NCBI GenBank assembly: GCA_963720695.1
Contig: CAVRGG010000006.1
Coordinates: forward strand, 124,001-188,000
DNA from: UBA668 sp963720695
GTDB taxonomy: Bacteria > Actinomycetota > Acidimicrobiia > Acidimicrobiales > Ilumatobacteraceae
Length of the DNA: 64,000 nucleotides
Reading direction: 5' to 3'
Shown: positions 41,558 through 48,949 of the stretch, piece after piece
Position numbering within the stretch: position 1 is the stretch's first letter
How the letters are laid out: every line of letters begins with the position of its first letter
Translations under genes and position numbers: made by a program
The notes under the pieces: generated by a model
The model's input: only the letters and a program-made list of their open reading frames with translations
What the model was told of the DNA's origin: nothing
Database searches by the model: none

Positions 41558-41932
41558 CTAGGCGACCTGTTCGTCGCGGGCACGGACGTAGTGCGGCGGG
41601 AGCGGCACTTCGTCGATCACCACGATGGGGCGGGGATGCTTGGGAGGACGGCCGCGTGGACGCTTGTTGACCACGATGCGACCGTTCTCGATGAGCTCAC
41701 CTCCCCACACGCCCCACGGTTCCGCTCGTTCGACGGCGCCGTCGCGGCAGGTTTCCGCCAGGGCGCACTTACCGCAGATCGCCTTTGCACGGGCGATGTC
41801 GAGCGGCACGTCGGAGAAGAACAGGTGGGTCAGGGTGCCGTGACCGTCGGCGCAGCGCGGCTTGAGCACGCGTGCGGCGATCGGCTCGACGAGTTCATCG
41901 AAGGTGGTGTGGATGTCGTTCAGGGTGTACAT
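41558..41932 (-). CDS. whiB7: WhiB7-like transcription factor with C-terminal AT-hook
   Basis: 124 residues. Four Fe-S cluster Cys are C27, C53, C56 and C62 (C-x2-C-x5-C), followed by the GVWGGE turn at 74-79 that contacts the sigma factor. A basic AT-hook, RPRGRPPK at 91-98, follows; in actinobacteria that is characteristic of WhiB7, the activator of intrinsic antibiotic-resistance genes. A C-terminal extension of about 25 residues is unusual. ATG 41932 has AGGA at the right spacing. A terminator, an alternative hairpin and a 65-codon upstream frame precede the gene, the layout of whiB7 attenuation in mycobacteria. Assignment to the WhiB7 branch rests on the AT-hook and leader. Confidence 0.82.
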   Translation of the reverse strand: MYTLNDIHTTFDELVEPIAARVLKPRCADGHGTLTHLFFSDVPLDIARAKAICGKCALAETCRDGAVERAEPWGVWGGELIENGRIVVNKRPRGRPPKHPRPIVVIDEVPLPPHYVRARDEQVA

Positions 41933-41970
41933 GTCCTGTGTTCCTCTCGGACGTGGGGGAGATGATTCGG

Positions 41971-42012
41971 AAAAGCAGAAAGGCCGCCGGGATCTTGCGA
42001 TCCCGACGGCCT
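41971..42012 (-). terminator. intrinsic terminator (attenuator) in the whiB7-like leader
   Basis: On the minus strand a 14-bp stem with one G-U pair forms from 42012-41999 and 41994-41981, closed by a GCAA tetraloop. It is followed by a T-rich tail (TTTCTGCTTTT). This is a classical intrinsic terminator, rare in this GC-rich window, placed 49 bases upstream of the whiB7-like start. Confidence 0.85.
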
Positions 42013-42063
42013 CGGAGGGCGGTTCCGACGTGGTTTACGTCGTTGCCATCCCGAGGCGTCGGG
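42002..42063 (-). promoter_or_regulatory. putative antiterminator hairpin, mutually exclusive with the whiB7 terminator
   Basis: On the minus strand CCCGACGCCTCGG (42063-42051, inside the last codons of the 65-codon leader frame) can pair with CCGAGGCCGTCGGG (42015-42002) in 13 base pairs with one bulged C. The latter overlaps the 5' arm of the terminator, so the two structures cannot coexist. A ribosome finishing at the leader stop codon (42037-42035) would cover the upstream arm and favour termination; a stalled ribosome would leave it free. Confidence 0.6.
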
Positions 42064-42232
42064 CAGTGCGCTTGGTGGTTGCATTCGTGGTTGCGTCTGC
42101 GGACATGAGCCCGAGGCAATTCACGAGGTTCTCGACCACGCTGCGCCACTGGTAGCCGATACCGAAACCCGCGCGCGGACGCGGAGCAGCGGCCACCGGG
42201 GCCAGATGCTGTGCGAAGTCCGTGCGGTTCAT
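42035..42232 (-). CDS. 65-aa leader peptide (uORF) of the whiB7-like gene
   Basis: ATG 42232 with a GGGAAGG-type site upstream opens a 65-codon frame ending at TAA 42035. The product is basic and Ala/Thr-rich (HLAPVAAAPRPRAGFGIGY ... RRLGMATT), with no recognised domain. Its last codons contain one arm of the antiterminator, and the terminator follows 23 bases after the stop. By analogy with whiB7 leaders of mycobacteria its translation, rather than its product, is likely the regulatory signal; ribosome-inhibiting antibiotics would be the input. Alternatively it may be an independent small protein gene. Confidence 0.6.
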   Translation of the reverse strand: MNRTDFAQHLAPVAAAPRPRAGFGIGYQWRSVVENLVNCLGLMSADATTNATTKRTARRLGMATT

Positions 42233-42303
42233 TGGTTCCGAACCTTCCCTGTGTCGTCGATGTGGGCTGGTGATTCGGGGCACATTGCGCCAAATCGTTT
42301 CTT

Positions 42304-42344
42304 AGGCAACCACACGTGCGGCGAGTTCGCAACTGATTTATTGT
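42304..42344 (-). promoter_or_regulatory. putative whiB7-type promoter with AT-rich upstream element
   Basis: On the minus strand an AT-rich block ACAATAAATCAG (42344-42333) directly abuts a -35-like TTGCGA (42332-42327), 17 bases before a weak -10-like TTGCCT (42309-42304). WhiB7-dependent promoters are known to carry AT-rich sequence just upstream of the -35 hexamer, where the AT-hook binds, so autoregulation is plausible. The same block holds TATTGT (42339-42344 on the plus strand), the -10 of the divergent thioesterase. Confidence 0.45.
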
Positions 42345-42352
42345 CACCATCG

Positions 42353-43084
42353 ATGTTCGAGCTCACCGCGGTCCCGAGCGTGGGCCGAGTGTTCGACGGT
42401 TCGGCGGTGGTCCGACTGGGCGATTCGTCCCCCGGAGGCCGGGCCCGCCTGGATGCGATGGCGCGGTTTCTGCAGGACGTCAGCGACGATGACGCCAGGT
42501 CAGCGGGGTTCGGTGACCTCACCTGGGTGGTGCGCCGAACGGTCGTGGCCGTGCACGCGTTTCCCCGTTTCGGCGAGACGCTGACGCTGCGAACCTGGTG
42601 CTCGGGCTTCGGGGCGGCGTGGGCGGAGCGGCGCATCTCGGTCGACGGTGCCGGGGGCGGTCACGTCGAGTCCGCCACGCTGTGGGTCAGTCTCGACCCG
42701 CACTCGATGCGTCCGGCACGGATGACGCCCGAGTTCCTGGCCGTCTTCGGACCCTCCGCGGCCGGCCGCACGGTGTCGTCCAAGCAGCTGCTCGATCCCC
42801 CGCCGCCCGGAGCCGAGGCGGCGCCGTGGCCGCTGCGGTTCACGGACTTCGACGTGCTCGAACATGTCAACAACGCGATCTACTGGGCGCCCGTCGAGCA
42901 GCAGCTCGCGGTCCGTCGAGATCTCAGGGCACCGCTCACCGCGGTGGTCGAGCACGGCGACGCGATCGAGCGCGACGACGCCGTCGCGTGGCTGGTGCGT
43001 GAGCGCGACGGTGGTTTCGACGGCTGGCTGGTCGGCGATGACGGCCGGCCCTTCGCGTCGATCAGGGTGTCAGAGGGGGTCTGA
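42353..43084 (+). CDS. acyl-ACP thioesterase-like double hotdog protein
   Basis: 243 residues with two hotdog-like halves. Similarity to acyl-ACP thioesterases shows in FLQDVSDDDARSAGFGD and WVVRRTVVAVHAFPRFGETL, TWCSGFGAAWAERRI, and the second-half FTDFDVLEHVNNAIYWAPVE, where the Asp/His/Asn of D-x-x-x-HVNN is the usual catalytic region. It probably hydrolyses acyl-ACP or acyl-CoA to free fatty acid. ATG 42353 has TATTGT at 42339-42344 eight bases upstream, consistent with a leaderless transcript. Its 3' end overlaps the convergent orn gene by 15 bases. Confidence 0.8.
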   Translation: MFELTAVPSVGRVFDGSAVVRLGDSSPGGRARLDAMARFLQDVSDDDARSAGFGDLTWVVRRTVVAVHAFPRFGETLTLRTWCSGFGAAWAERRISVDGAGGGHVESATLWVSLDPHSMRPARMTPEFLAVFGPSAAGRTVSSKQLLDPPPPGAEAAPWPLRFTDFDVLEHVNNAIYWAPVEQQLAVRRDLRAPLTAVVEHGDAIERDDAVAWLVRERDGGFDGWLVGDDGRPFASIRVSEGV

Positions 43085-43657
43085 CGCCGAGTCCGTCTCG
43101 GGGTCGGCGACGGGCACCGCGACCTTGGGCACGAACACGTGGGAGCGGTAGAAGGTGAGCTCGGCCACGCTCTCGCGGATGTCGTCGAGGGCTCGATGGG
43201 AGCCTTGCTTGATGGTGCGGGTGCCGAGCAGGCCCGGGTACCACCGGCGGACGAGCTCCTTGACGCTGCTCACGTCGACGCTGCGGTAATGCAGGTACAA
43301 CTCGATCTCGGGCAGGTACGCGTCGAGGAAGCGACGGTCCATGCCGATGGAGTTGCCGCACAGCGGCACGGTGCGCGCCAGGGGGACGTGCTGCTGGATG
43401 AACGCCAGGGTCTGGCGACCCGCGTCCTCCAAGGTGACGGTGGAGGCGCGGATCTCGTCGATGAGCCCGCTCTTGGTGTGCATGTCGACGACGACCTGCT
43501 CCATGAGCGCGAGGGCCTCCTCGGGCTGGTGGATCACGAGGTCCGGTCCCTCGGCGACGATGTTGAGGTCGTCGTCGGTGACGAGGGTGGCGATCTCGAC
43601 GATGACGTTCTTCGCCGGATCCAGTCCGGTCATCTCGAGGTCCATCCACACCAGCAC
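43070..43657 (-). CDS. orn: oligoribonuclease
   Basis: 195 residues, a DEDDh 3'-5' exoribonuclease. Metal-binding residues are in WMDLEMTGLDP (Asp, Glu), the middle CGNSIGMDRRFLD (Asp) and the terminal SHRALDDIRESV (His, Asp). It degrades di- to pentanucleotides left by other RNases. GTG 43657 is chosen because TAACCT at 43665-43670 (minus strand) lies seven bases upstream, the typical leaderless spacing here. The reading frame is open farther upstream into the divergent Nudix promoter. Length is normal. Confidence 0.93.
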   Translation of the reverse strand: MLVWMDLEMTGLDPAKNVIVEIATLVTDDDLNIVAEGPDLVIHQPEEALALMEQVVVDMHTKSGLIDEIRASTVTLEDAGRQTLAFIQQHVPLARTVPLCGNSIGMDRRFLDAYLPEIELYLHYRSVDVSSVKELVRRWYPGLLGTRTIKQGSHRALDDIRESVAELTFYRSHVFVPKVAVPVADPETDSASDPL

Positions 43658-43694
43658 GACTCCGAGGTTAGGCGACCGATACGGTTCGCCACGT

Positions 43695-44420
43695 ATGGCC
43701 GACTCCGAGATCCCCGTCCGACCCGCAGCGACGGTCATGTTGTTGCGTGACACTCCCGACGGGCTCGAGGTGTTCATGCTCCGCCGCACGAACGCAGCCG
43801 TGTTCGCCGGGGGCATGTACGTGTTCCCCGGCGGCCGGGTCGATCCCGCCGACGGGGAGGGCGACGAGGCATTCGTGGTGGCCGCGATCCGCGAGTGCTA
43901 CGAGGAGTGTGGCGTACTCCTCGCGGTCGACGGCGAGGGCCACATGGTCGACGACGGTCATCCTGCGCTCGCGCACCGCCAAGCGGTCTACGACGGCTCC
44001 GTCGACGTGGCGGCACTCGCTGCCGAGCACGGCCTTCGGCTGTCCACCGACGCGCTCGTGTGGATGAGTCACTGGATCACGCCACGGGGCGAGACGACGA
44101 GACGATTCGACACGCGCTTCTTCGTCGCGGCGAGCCCTGCGGGTCAGACCTCGTACCACGACGACAACGAGACGGTCGCCAGCATGTGGGTCCGACCCGC
44201 CGACGCGCTGTCCCGGTTCGCTGCGGGCGAACTGCAACTGATGCCGCCGACGGTCGCCAACCTGTCGTTCCTCGACGCATGCGCCACGGTCGATGCCGCG
44301 ATGGAGGCGTCCCGCGCGATCGGCACCCCGCCGTGCATCCTGCCCAAGCTGCGGATCATCGACGGGCGGATGGCGGGCATCGCCCTGCCGGGCGACCCGG
44401 ACTACGACTCGTTGGACTGA
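43695..44420 (+). CDS. Nudix hydrolase
   Basis: 241 residues. The Nudix box is visible as FPGGRVDPADGEGDEAFVVA followed by AIRECYEECGVLL (R-E-x2-E-E-x-G), with a longer loop than the canonical 23-residue box, as in NUDT19-like members. The N-terminus resembles VRPAATVMLLRDTPDGLEVFMLRRT of acyl-CoA or nucleotide diphosphatases. The substrate is unknown. ATG 43695 has TACGGT at 43680-43685 nine bases upstream. Its 3' end overlaps the convergent mrp stop by 19 bases. Confidence 0.85.
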   Translation: MADSEIPVRPAATVMLLRDTPDGLEVFMLRRTNAAVFAGGMYVFPGGRVDPADGEGDEAFVVAAIRECYEECGVLLAVDGEGHMVDDGHPALAHRQAVYDGSVDVAALAAEHGLRLSTDALVWMSHWITPRGETTRRFDTRFFVAASPAGQTSYHDDNETVASMWVRPADALSRFAAGELQLMPPTVANLSFLDACATVDAAMEASRAIGTPPCILPKLRIIDGRMAGIALPGDPDYDSLD

Positions 44421-45628
44421 GCCGCCACGGCCGCGTCGTGAGCATCCTTGGCGTCGAGCGCGGCGCTGACGAGCCCGAGCATCCGCGCGCTGCAGCCCGC
44501 CATGTTGGTCGGGGGCGCCACCTCGTCGACGATGCGGCGGGCGATCGAGCGGAAGACCTCGGCGGCCGGGCCGGCGCCGTCGATGGACACGGGTCGTCCC
44601 TGGTCGCCGCCGGCGCCGACCTCGGGCTCGAGCGGGACCTGCCCGAGCAGTGGCACTCCGATCTGGTCGGCGAGCGCCTGTCCGCCGCCCTCGCCGAAGA
44701 GCGCGTAGGTCTCCCCGTGATCGCAGGTGAACGCGCTCATGTTCTCGATGATCCCGCTGACCCGAAGGAAGCTGCGGCGCGCCATGTCGGCAGCCCGGGC
44801 TGCGACCTTCTGCGCGGCGAGCGCAGGAGTGGTGACGATGAGGAGGTCGGTACGGGGCAGCATCCGGGCGAGGCCCATCTGCACGTCTCCGGTGCCGGGC
44901 GGCATGTCGATGAACAGGTAGTCGAGGTCGCCCCAGTGCACGTCGTGGAGGAACTGCTCGACGGCTTTGGCGAGCATCAGACCGCGCCACATCAGGGCCG
45001 TGTCCTCGCCGACGAGGAAGCCGGTGCTGACCACCTTGAGGGTGCCCTGGGTGAGGCCGCTCCCCACGCGGAGCTCGTTGGGGATGATCTTGGGCTTGTC
45101 GCTGCCCTCCACCGGCTGCGCCTCGAGGCGCTCGTCGATGCCCAGCAGACGGGGGACGGAGAACCCCCAGATGTCGGCGTCGAGCACGCCGACGGTGAAG
45201 CCCTGGGCGGCGACGGCGGCCGCGAGGTTGACGGTGACCGAGCTCTTGCCCACGCCCCCCTTGCCGCTCGCGATGGCCAGGATCCGACAGCTCTGGGGGA
45301 TCTCGGTGTCAGGAGCGGTCTCGCGGGCGTTCCAGCGAGCCTTGAGCATCACCTCTGAGCGCTCCTCGCTGGTCATCTCTCCCCACTCGATCCGGACGTC
45401 GGTGACGCCGGGGTGCACCGCGACCCGGCTCTCGACGTCCTTCTTGATCTGGGAGCGCAAGGGACATCCGCCGATGGTGAGCTTCACGGTGACCACGACG
45501 AGGCCGTCGTCGTCCACCTGCACATCGGGCACCATGCCCAGGCTGACGATGTCCGCACCGAGCTCGGGGTCGATGACGGCAGCGAGCAACCGGAGCACAT
45601 CGTCTCGGCTGGGCGTCGCAGGAATCAC
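44402..45628 (-). CDS. mrp: Mrp/ApbC-type Fe-S cluster carrier ATPase
   Basis: 408 residues. The N-terminal MIP18/DUF59 domain (about 7-80, DPELGADIVSLGM; TIGGCPLRSQIKKDVE) is followed by a P-loop NTPase with deviant Walker A SGKGGVGKSSVTVN and switch DMPPGTGDVQ. The paired Cys of canonical Mrp (C-x-x-C) is represented only by a single Cys in SAFTCDHGE, so cluster binding by that motif is doubtful. It likely carries Fe-S clusters. GTG 45628 has TAGCAT at 45636-45641 (minus strand) seven bases upstream. It is divergent from the IscA-type gene. Confidence 0.9.
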   Translation of the reverse strand: MIPATPSRDDVLRLLAAVIDPELGADIVSLGMVPDVQVDDDGLVVVTVKLTIGGCPLRSQIKKDVESRVAVHPGVTDVRIEWGEMTSEERSEVMLKARWNARETAPDTEIPQSCRILAIASGKGGVGKSSVTVNLAAAVAAQGFTVGVLDADIWGFSVPRLLGIDERLEAQPVEGSDKPKIIPNELRVGSGLTQGTLKVVSTGFLVGEDTALMWRGLMLAKAVEQFLHDVHWGDLDYLFIDMPPGTGDVQMGLARMLPRTDLLIVTTPALAAQKVAARAADMARRSFLRVSGIIENMSAFTCDHGETYALFGEGGGQALADQIGVPLLGQVPLEPEVGAGGDQGRPVSIDGAGPAAEVFRSIARRIVDEVAPPTNMAGCSARMLGLVSAALDAKDAHDAAVAAQSNES

Positions 45629-45662
45629 GAAGTCAATGCTACGGTAATTCGCGGGTACACTC

Positions 45663-45701
45663 CCGGAACCAGCTCACGCCGGAACCACCCACGCCGGAAC
45701 C
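45663..45701 (+). repeat. three CCGGAACC direct repeats upstream of the IscA-type gene
   Basis: CCGGAACC occurs at 45663-45670, 45679-45686 and 45694-45701, with spacings of 16 and 15 bases, just before the strong AAGGAGG ribosome site. It may be an operator or a chance duplication. Confidence 0.6.
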
Positions 45702-45719
45702 CTCAAGGAGGAGCCTCTC

Positions 45720-46052
45720 GTGATCACGCTCACCGACACCGCCGCCCGCAAGGTCAAGGAACTGCTCGAGGCCGAGGGTGCCACCGATCTGGCGCTGCGC
45801 GTCGCCGTGCGCCCCGGTGGCTGCAGCGGCTTCTCGTACGAGATGTTCTTCGACGGCGACTTCGCTCCCGACGACGAGAAGGCCGTCTTCGGCCCGAACG
45901 ACGGCCCCGTGCAGGTCGTGGTCGACGCCGCATCGTCGCAGCTCCTCGAGGGCGCGACGCTCGATTACAAGGACGGCCTCAACCAGGCCGGCTTCGCCAT
46001 CACCAACCCGAACGCGACGCGTTCGTGCGGGTGCGGCCAGAGCTTCAGCTGA
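45720..46052 (+). CDS. A-type Fe-S cluster assembly/carrier protein (IscA/ErpA family)
   Basis: 110 residues. The three conserved Cys are C35 (RPGGCSGFSYEM) and C103/C105 (SCGCGQSF). It would receive and pass on Fe-S clusters. GTG 45720 has the strong AAGGAGGAG Shine-Dalgarno sequence at 45705-45713. It sits opposite mrp across about 90 bases, so the two Fe-S genes are divergent neighbours. Whether it is ErpA or IscA-like is not decided here. Confidence 0.92.
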   Translation: MITLTDTAARKVKELLEAEGATDLALRVAVRPGGCSGFSYEMFFDGDFAPDDEKAVFGPNDGPVQVVVDAASSQLLEGATLDYKDGLNQAGFAITNPNATRSCGCGQSFS

Positions 46053-46235
46053 GTTCTCCCCACCAGCTGGCTGTCCAGCGTCCGCCACCGCGAACTTCGC
46101 CCGGCGCGTCACCCGAGCGCCGCCGCGACACGTCTGTCTCTTGATGAGTTCTTTGCCGGCGCTCGCCGAGAACACTCGATCGGTTGATCGGACCTCCCGC
46201 GAGGAGGAGTGTGCTCGCATGCAAGATGGTCACGC

Positions 46236-47990
46236 ATGATCGCTGATCGTGAACGGCCGTCCGACGGCAAGATCTGGGTGGCCGACATGGAGCCGAGCGT
46301 CCGCTATCCGCTCTACACCCGCGGGAACACCGGTGAGGTGTTCCCGAACGTGCTGTCGGCGCTCGGCGGCACGCTCATGGGCGACGATGTCGGTCGCGCC
46401 CAGATGGAGGTGTTCCAGGAGATCGGGTTCGTGCGTCGCAGAGATCTCGATGGCATCCGTCTCGGGACCGGCGTCTTCGGTGGATACCTGTACTCGAGCG
46501 GAACACTGGCGCGGATCATGGGTGTGCGCACTCCAGGCATGAACGCCAACACCAGCGACGAGATGGTCTTCGGCACCGTCGATGGGCTGCCGCCGTACCG
46601 GCGGGCGAAGGGTGACCGCGACCTCCTCGCCACGCTGAAGATCACCCGCTTCTTGCTGGGCGTGCTGAGCGTCCCGAGTCTCGCCCCGCTCGACGTCGCC
46701 CGCGCCGACGCCGTTGCATGGGTGGCATCGATACCCGACCTGGCGACGGCATCCGACGACGAGCTGCTCGCCGTCGTGTACGCCTATCCCGCGCGACTGG
46801 CGGCCAGCATGAAGCGACTGCTCCACTTCAGCATGATCGCCGGCGGACCGAGAGCGCTCCTCGACAAGATGGTGGACCGTCCATGCCTGCCCACCGGCGT
46901 GGGCAATCGGCTGGTGAGCGGGATCGACGACGTGGACTCGGCGCGACTCGCCGAGGAGCAATGGAAACTCGGAAGGATCGTCGCTGAGGACGCCGAACTC
47001 ATGGCGAGGTTCGATGTCGGTCTCGACGGCCTTCGTGAACGACTGGTCGGCACGTCGTTCGCTCAGCTCCTCGACGAGTTCCTCGACGCGTTCGGCCACC
47101 GTGGCAACGACGAGTACGAGCTCGCCACCCCGTGCTGGGCCATGGATCCGACTCCCGTGCTCGCCGCCGTCGACCGTCTGCGCCACGTCCCGAGTGAGCG
47201 CTCCCCGAGGGCTGCGATGGCCCGCCTGACCGCCGAACGAGCACAGGCGGAGGACGAGGTGCGACGCGCCTTGCGTTGGCCGGTCCGCTCCCTCGCCTTG
47301 CGGGCCGCAGCGGTCTGCCGCGTCGGTTCCATTGGCCGCGAGCGGGCCAAGGACGTACTCGTGTACGAAAACCTGGGCGCGCGGCGAGCGCTGCACGAGC
47401 TGATGCGCCGCGCCGAGGCCCGCGGAGGCCCCTCCGATCCTCGACTGGGTTTCTGCGTCACCATCGACGAACTGCCCGCGTTTCTCGCCGATCCGCCGGC
47501 GTTCGCCGGGACCATCGCGGAACGATCCGCGCTGTGCGCGTACCTGAACGAGCGCGAACCGCCCATGTGGTTCGAAGGCCGCATCCCGGATCCGGCCTCC
47601 TGGCCGCTGCGACACCGGCCGGACGCAGGGCTCGGGGCGGTCTCGTCCGCGACGGAACTCCGCGGCCTGGCGGTCAGCGGCGGGACGGCCGCCGGGCCGG
47701 CACGAGTGATCACCGATCCCGGTGATCCTCGGGGCCTCGAGCCGGGGGAGGTCCTCGTGTGCGCGATCACCGATCCGAGCTGGACACCGCTGTTCCTGGT
47801 CGCCGGCGCCGTGGTGTGCGACACCGGGGCTGCCCTGAGCCATGCCGCGATCGTGGCGCGCGAGCTCGGGATCCCGGCGGTGATGAGCGTGCCCGGCATC
47901 ACCTCGATCGCGGACGGATCATGGCTGGAGGTGGACGGCGACACTGGCATCGTTCGTGTTCGCCCGAGGGGAACGGCGCCTGGCGTCTGA
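46236..47990 (+). CDS. PEP-utilising enzyme-like protein without the ATP-grasp domain
   Basis: 584 residues. The C-terminal swivelling phosphohistidine domain is clear: SGGTAAGPARVI, GEVLVCAITDPSWTPLFLVAGAVV and the His motif TGAALSHAAIVARELGIPAV with H536. The upstream 450 residues resemble the substrate-binding region of PEP synthases and rifampin phosphotransferases (GHRGNDEYELATPCW; ERSALCAYLNEREPPMWFEG). The N-terminal ATP-binding domain of those enzymes is absent. It may need a separate ATP-binding partner, or have another role. ATG 46236 has CAAGAT at 46222-46227 eight bases upstream. Substrate unknown. Confidence 0.8.
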   Translation: MIADRERPSDGKIWVADMEPSVRYPLYTRGNTGEVFPNVLSALGGTLMGDDVGRAQMEVFQEIGFVRRRDLDGIRLGTGVFGGYLYSSGTLARIMGVRTPGMNANTSDEMVFGTVDGLPPYRRAKGDRDLLATLKITRFLLGVLSVPSLAPLDVARADAVAWVASIPDLATASDDELLAVVYAYPARLAASMKRLLHFSMIAGGPRALLDKMVDRPCLPTGVGNRLVSGIDDVDSARLAEEQWKLGRIVAEDAELMARFDVGLDGLRERLVGTSFAQLLDEFLDAFGHRGNDEYELATPCWAMDPTPVLAAVDRLRHVPSERSPRAAMARLTAERAQAEDEVRRALRWPVRSLALRAAAVCRVGSIGRERAKDVLVYENLGARRALHELMRRAEARGGPSDPRLGFCVTIDELPAFLADPPAFAGTIAERSALCAYLNEREPPMWFEGRIPDPASWPLRHRPDAGLGAVSSATELRGLAVSGGTAAGPARVITDPGDPRGLEPGEVLVCAITDPSWTPLFLVAGAVVCDTGAALSHAAIVARELGIPAVMSVPGITSIADGSWLEVDGDTGIVRVRPRGTAPGV

Positions 47991-48007
47991 CACGGCGAGC
48001 CGAGTTG

Positions 48008-48892
48008 TCAGCTCCCGGTGAGCAGGGCCAGGCGCTCGCGCAGTTCGCTCTCGTCCCAGATGCCGTCGAGGCGATCGACCACGACGCCCGCGGCATCGCA
48101 GAAGTAGATGATCGGCTCGTAGTCGACGCCCAACGCCTCGACGGCGGGTGCGACGGTGGTCGCCGCGTCGTCGGCATACACATCGGCGTGCACCATCACC
48201 ACGGCATCGCCGAGGGACTCGTGCTCGGCCACGAGCAGCAGCAGGCCCGGCGCGCACGTGGCGGTCTGGCAGTGCGCCGGCGTCCCCACCATGTACGCCA
48301 CCGGCTTGCCGGACGTGAGCGCATCGGTGAGGGTCACGTCGTGCAACGGGCACGGGTCCGGTGTCAGCGAACAGTACGGCTCGACACCGCGATGATCGTC
48401 GACGGTCGGTGTGTCGAAGGGTGGCATCGGCTTGCCGGTGAGCGGCGACGCGACGTCGGACGGATCGAACACCTCGAAGGTGGCGCCGAAACCGTCGTCG
48501 CCCTCCAATCGGAGCGTGTAGATGACCGCCTTGGGGAGGGTGGCGCGGACCTCCCAGTAGGGCACCACGATGCCGACGTTGCGGAGCACTGCGGTGACGT
48601 CGGTGACCTTCTGCTGATTGAAATCCTCGATCCAGCCCGACACCGTGGCGGGGCCGGTGGTGACGAGGTTCTGGCCGTCGCTGATCGAGATGGGCAGACG
48701 GATGTCGCCCGGGGTGAACAGCGCACCGTTGGAGAAACGTTGGACGATCTCGAAGCCGGCGGGCAGGCTGTCGGACGTTCCAGCGGGGGTGGTCGTGGTG
48801 CCCTTGGTGGTGCCATCAGACGCCGTGCCGCAGGCGGTGAGCAGGGCCACACCGGTCGCGGCGGCGAGGAATTCACGTCGTGTCGAAGCCAT
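48008..48892 (-). CDS. Tat-exported thioredoxin-fold lipoprotein
   Basis: 294 residues. The N-terminus is a twin-arginine lipoprotein signal (STRREFLAAATGVALLTACG). The middle is beta-rich (GALFTPGDIRLPISISDGQN), and the C-terminal half has a thioredoxin-like segment (GKPVAYMVGTPAHCQTATCAP) with Cys spaced four apart and PIIYFCDAAG. This resembles extracytoplasmic thioredoxin-like proteins of the SCO/TlpA sort, but the exact family is not recognised. ATG 48892 has TACGGT at 48901-48906 (minus strand) eight bases upstream. It is divergent from the OmpA-family gene. Confidence 0.75.
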   Translation of the reverse strand: MASTRREFLAAATGVALLTACGTASDGTTKGTTTTPAGTSDSLPAGFEIVQRFSNGALFTPGDIRLPISISDGQNLVTTGPATVSGWIEDFNQQKVTDVTAVLRNVGIVVPYWEVRATLPKAVIYTLRLEGDDGFGATFEVFDPSDVASPLTGKPMPPFDTPTVDDHRGVEPYCSLTPDPCPLHDVTLTDALTSGKPVAYMVGTPAHCQTATCAPGLLLLVAEHESLGDAVVMVHADVYADDAATTVAPAVEALGVDYEPIIYFCDAAGVVVDRLDGIWDESELRERLALLTGS

Positions 48893-48949
48893 CGAAATCC
48901 ACCGTAGTGCGGTTGCGTCGCGTTCGGGCAGCGTGGGAGTCTTGCTCGG

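Noticed and set aside
46230..47843. 537-codon open frame antisense to the PEP-utilising enzyme
   Set aside because: A shadow of codon bias; no motif or start context.
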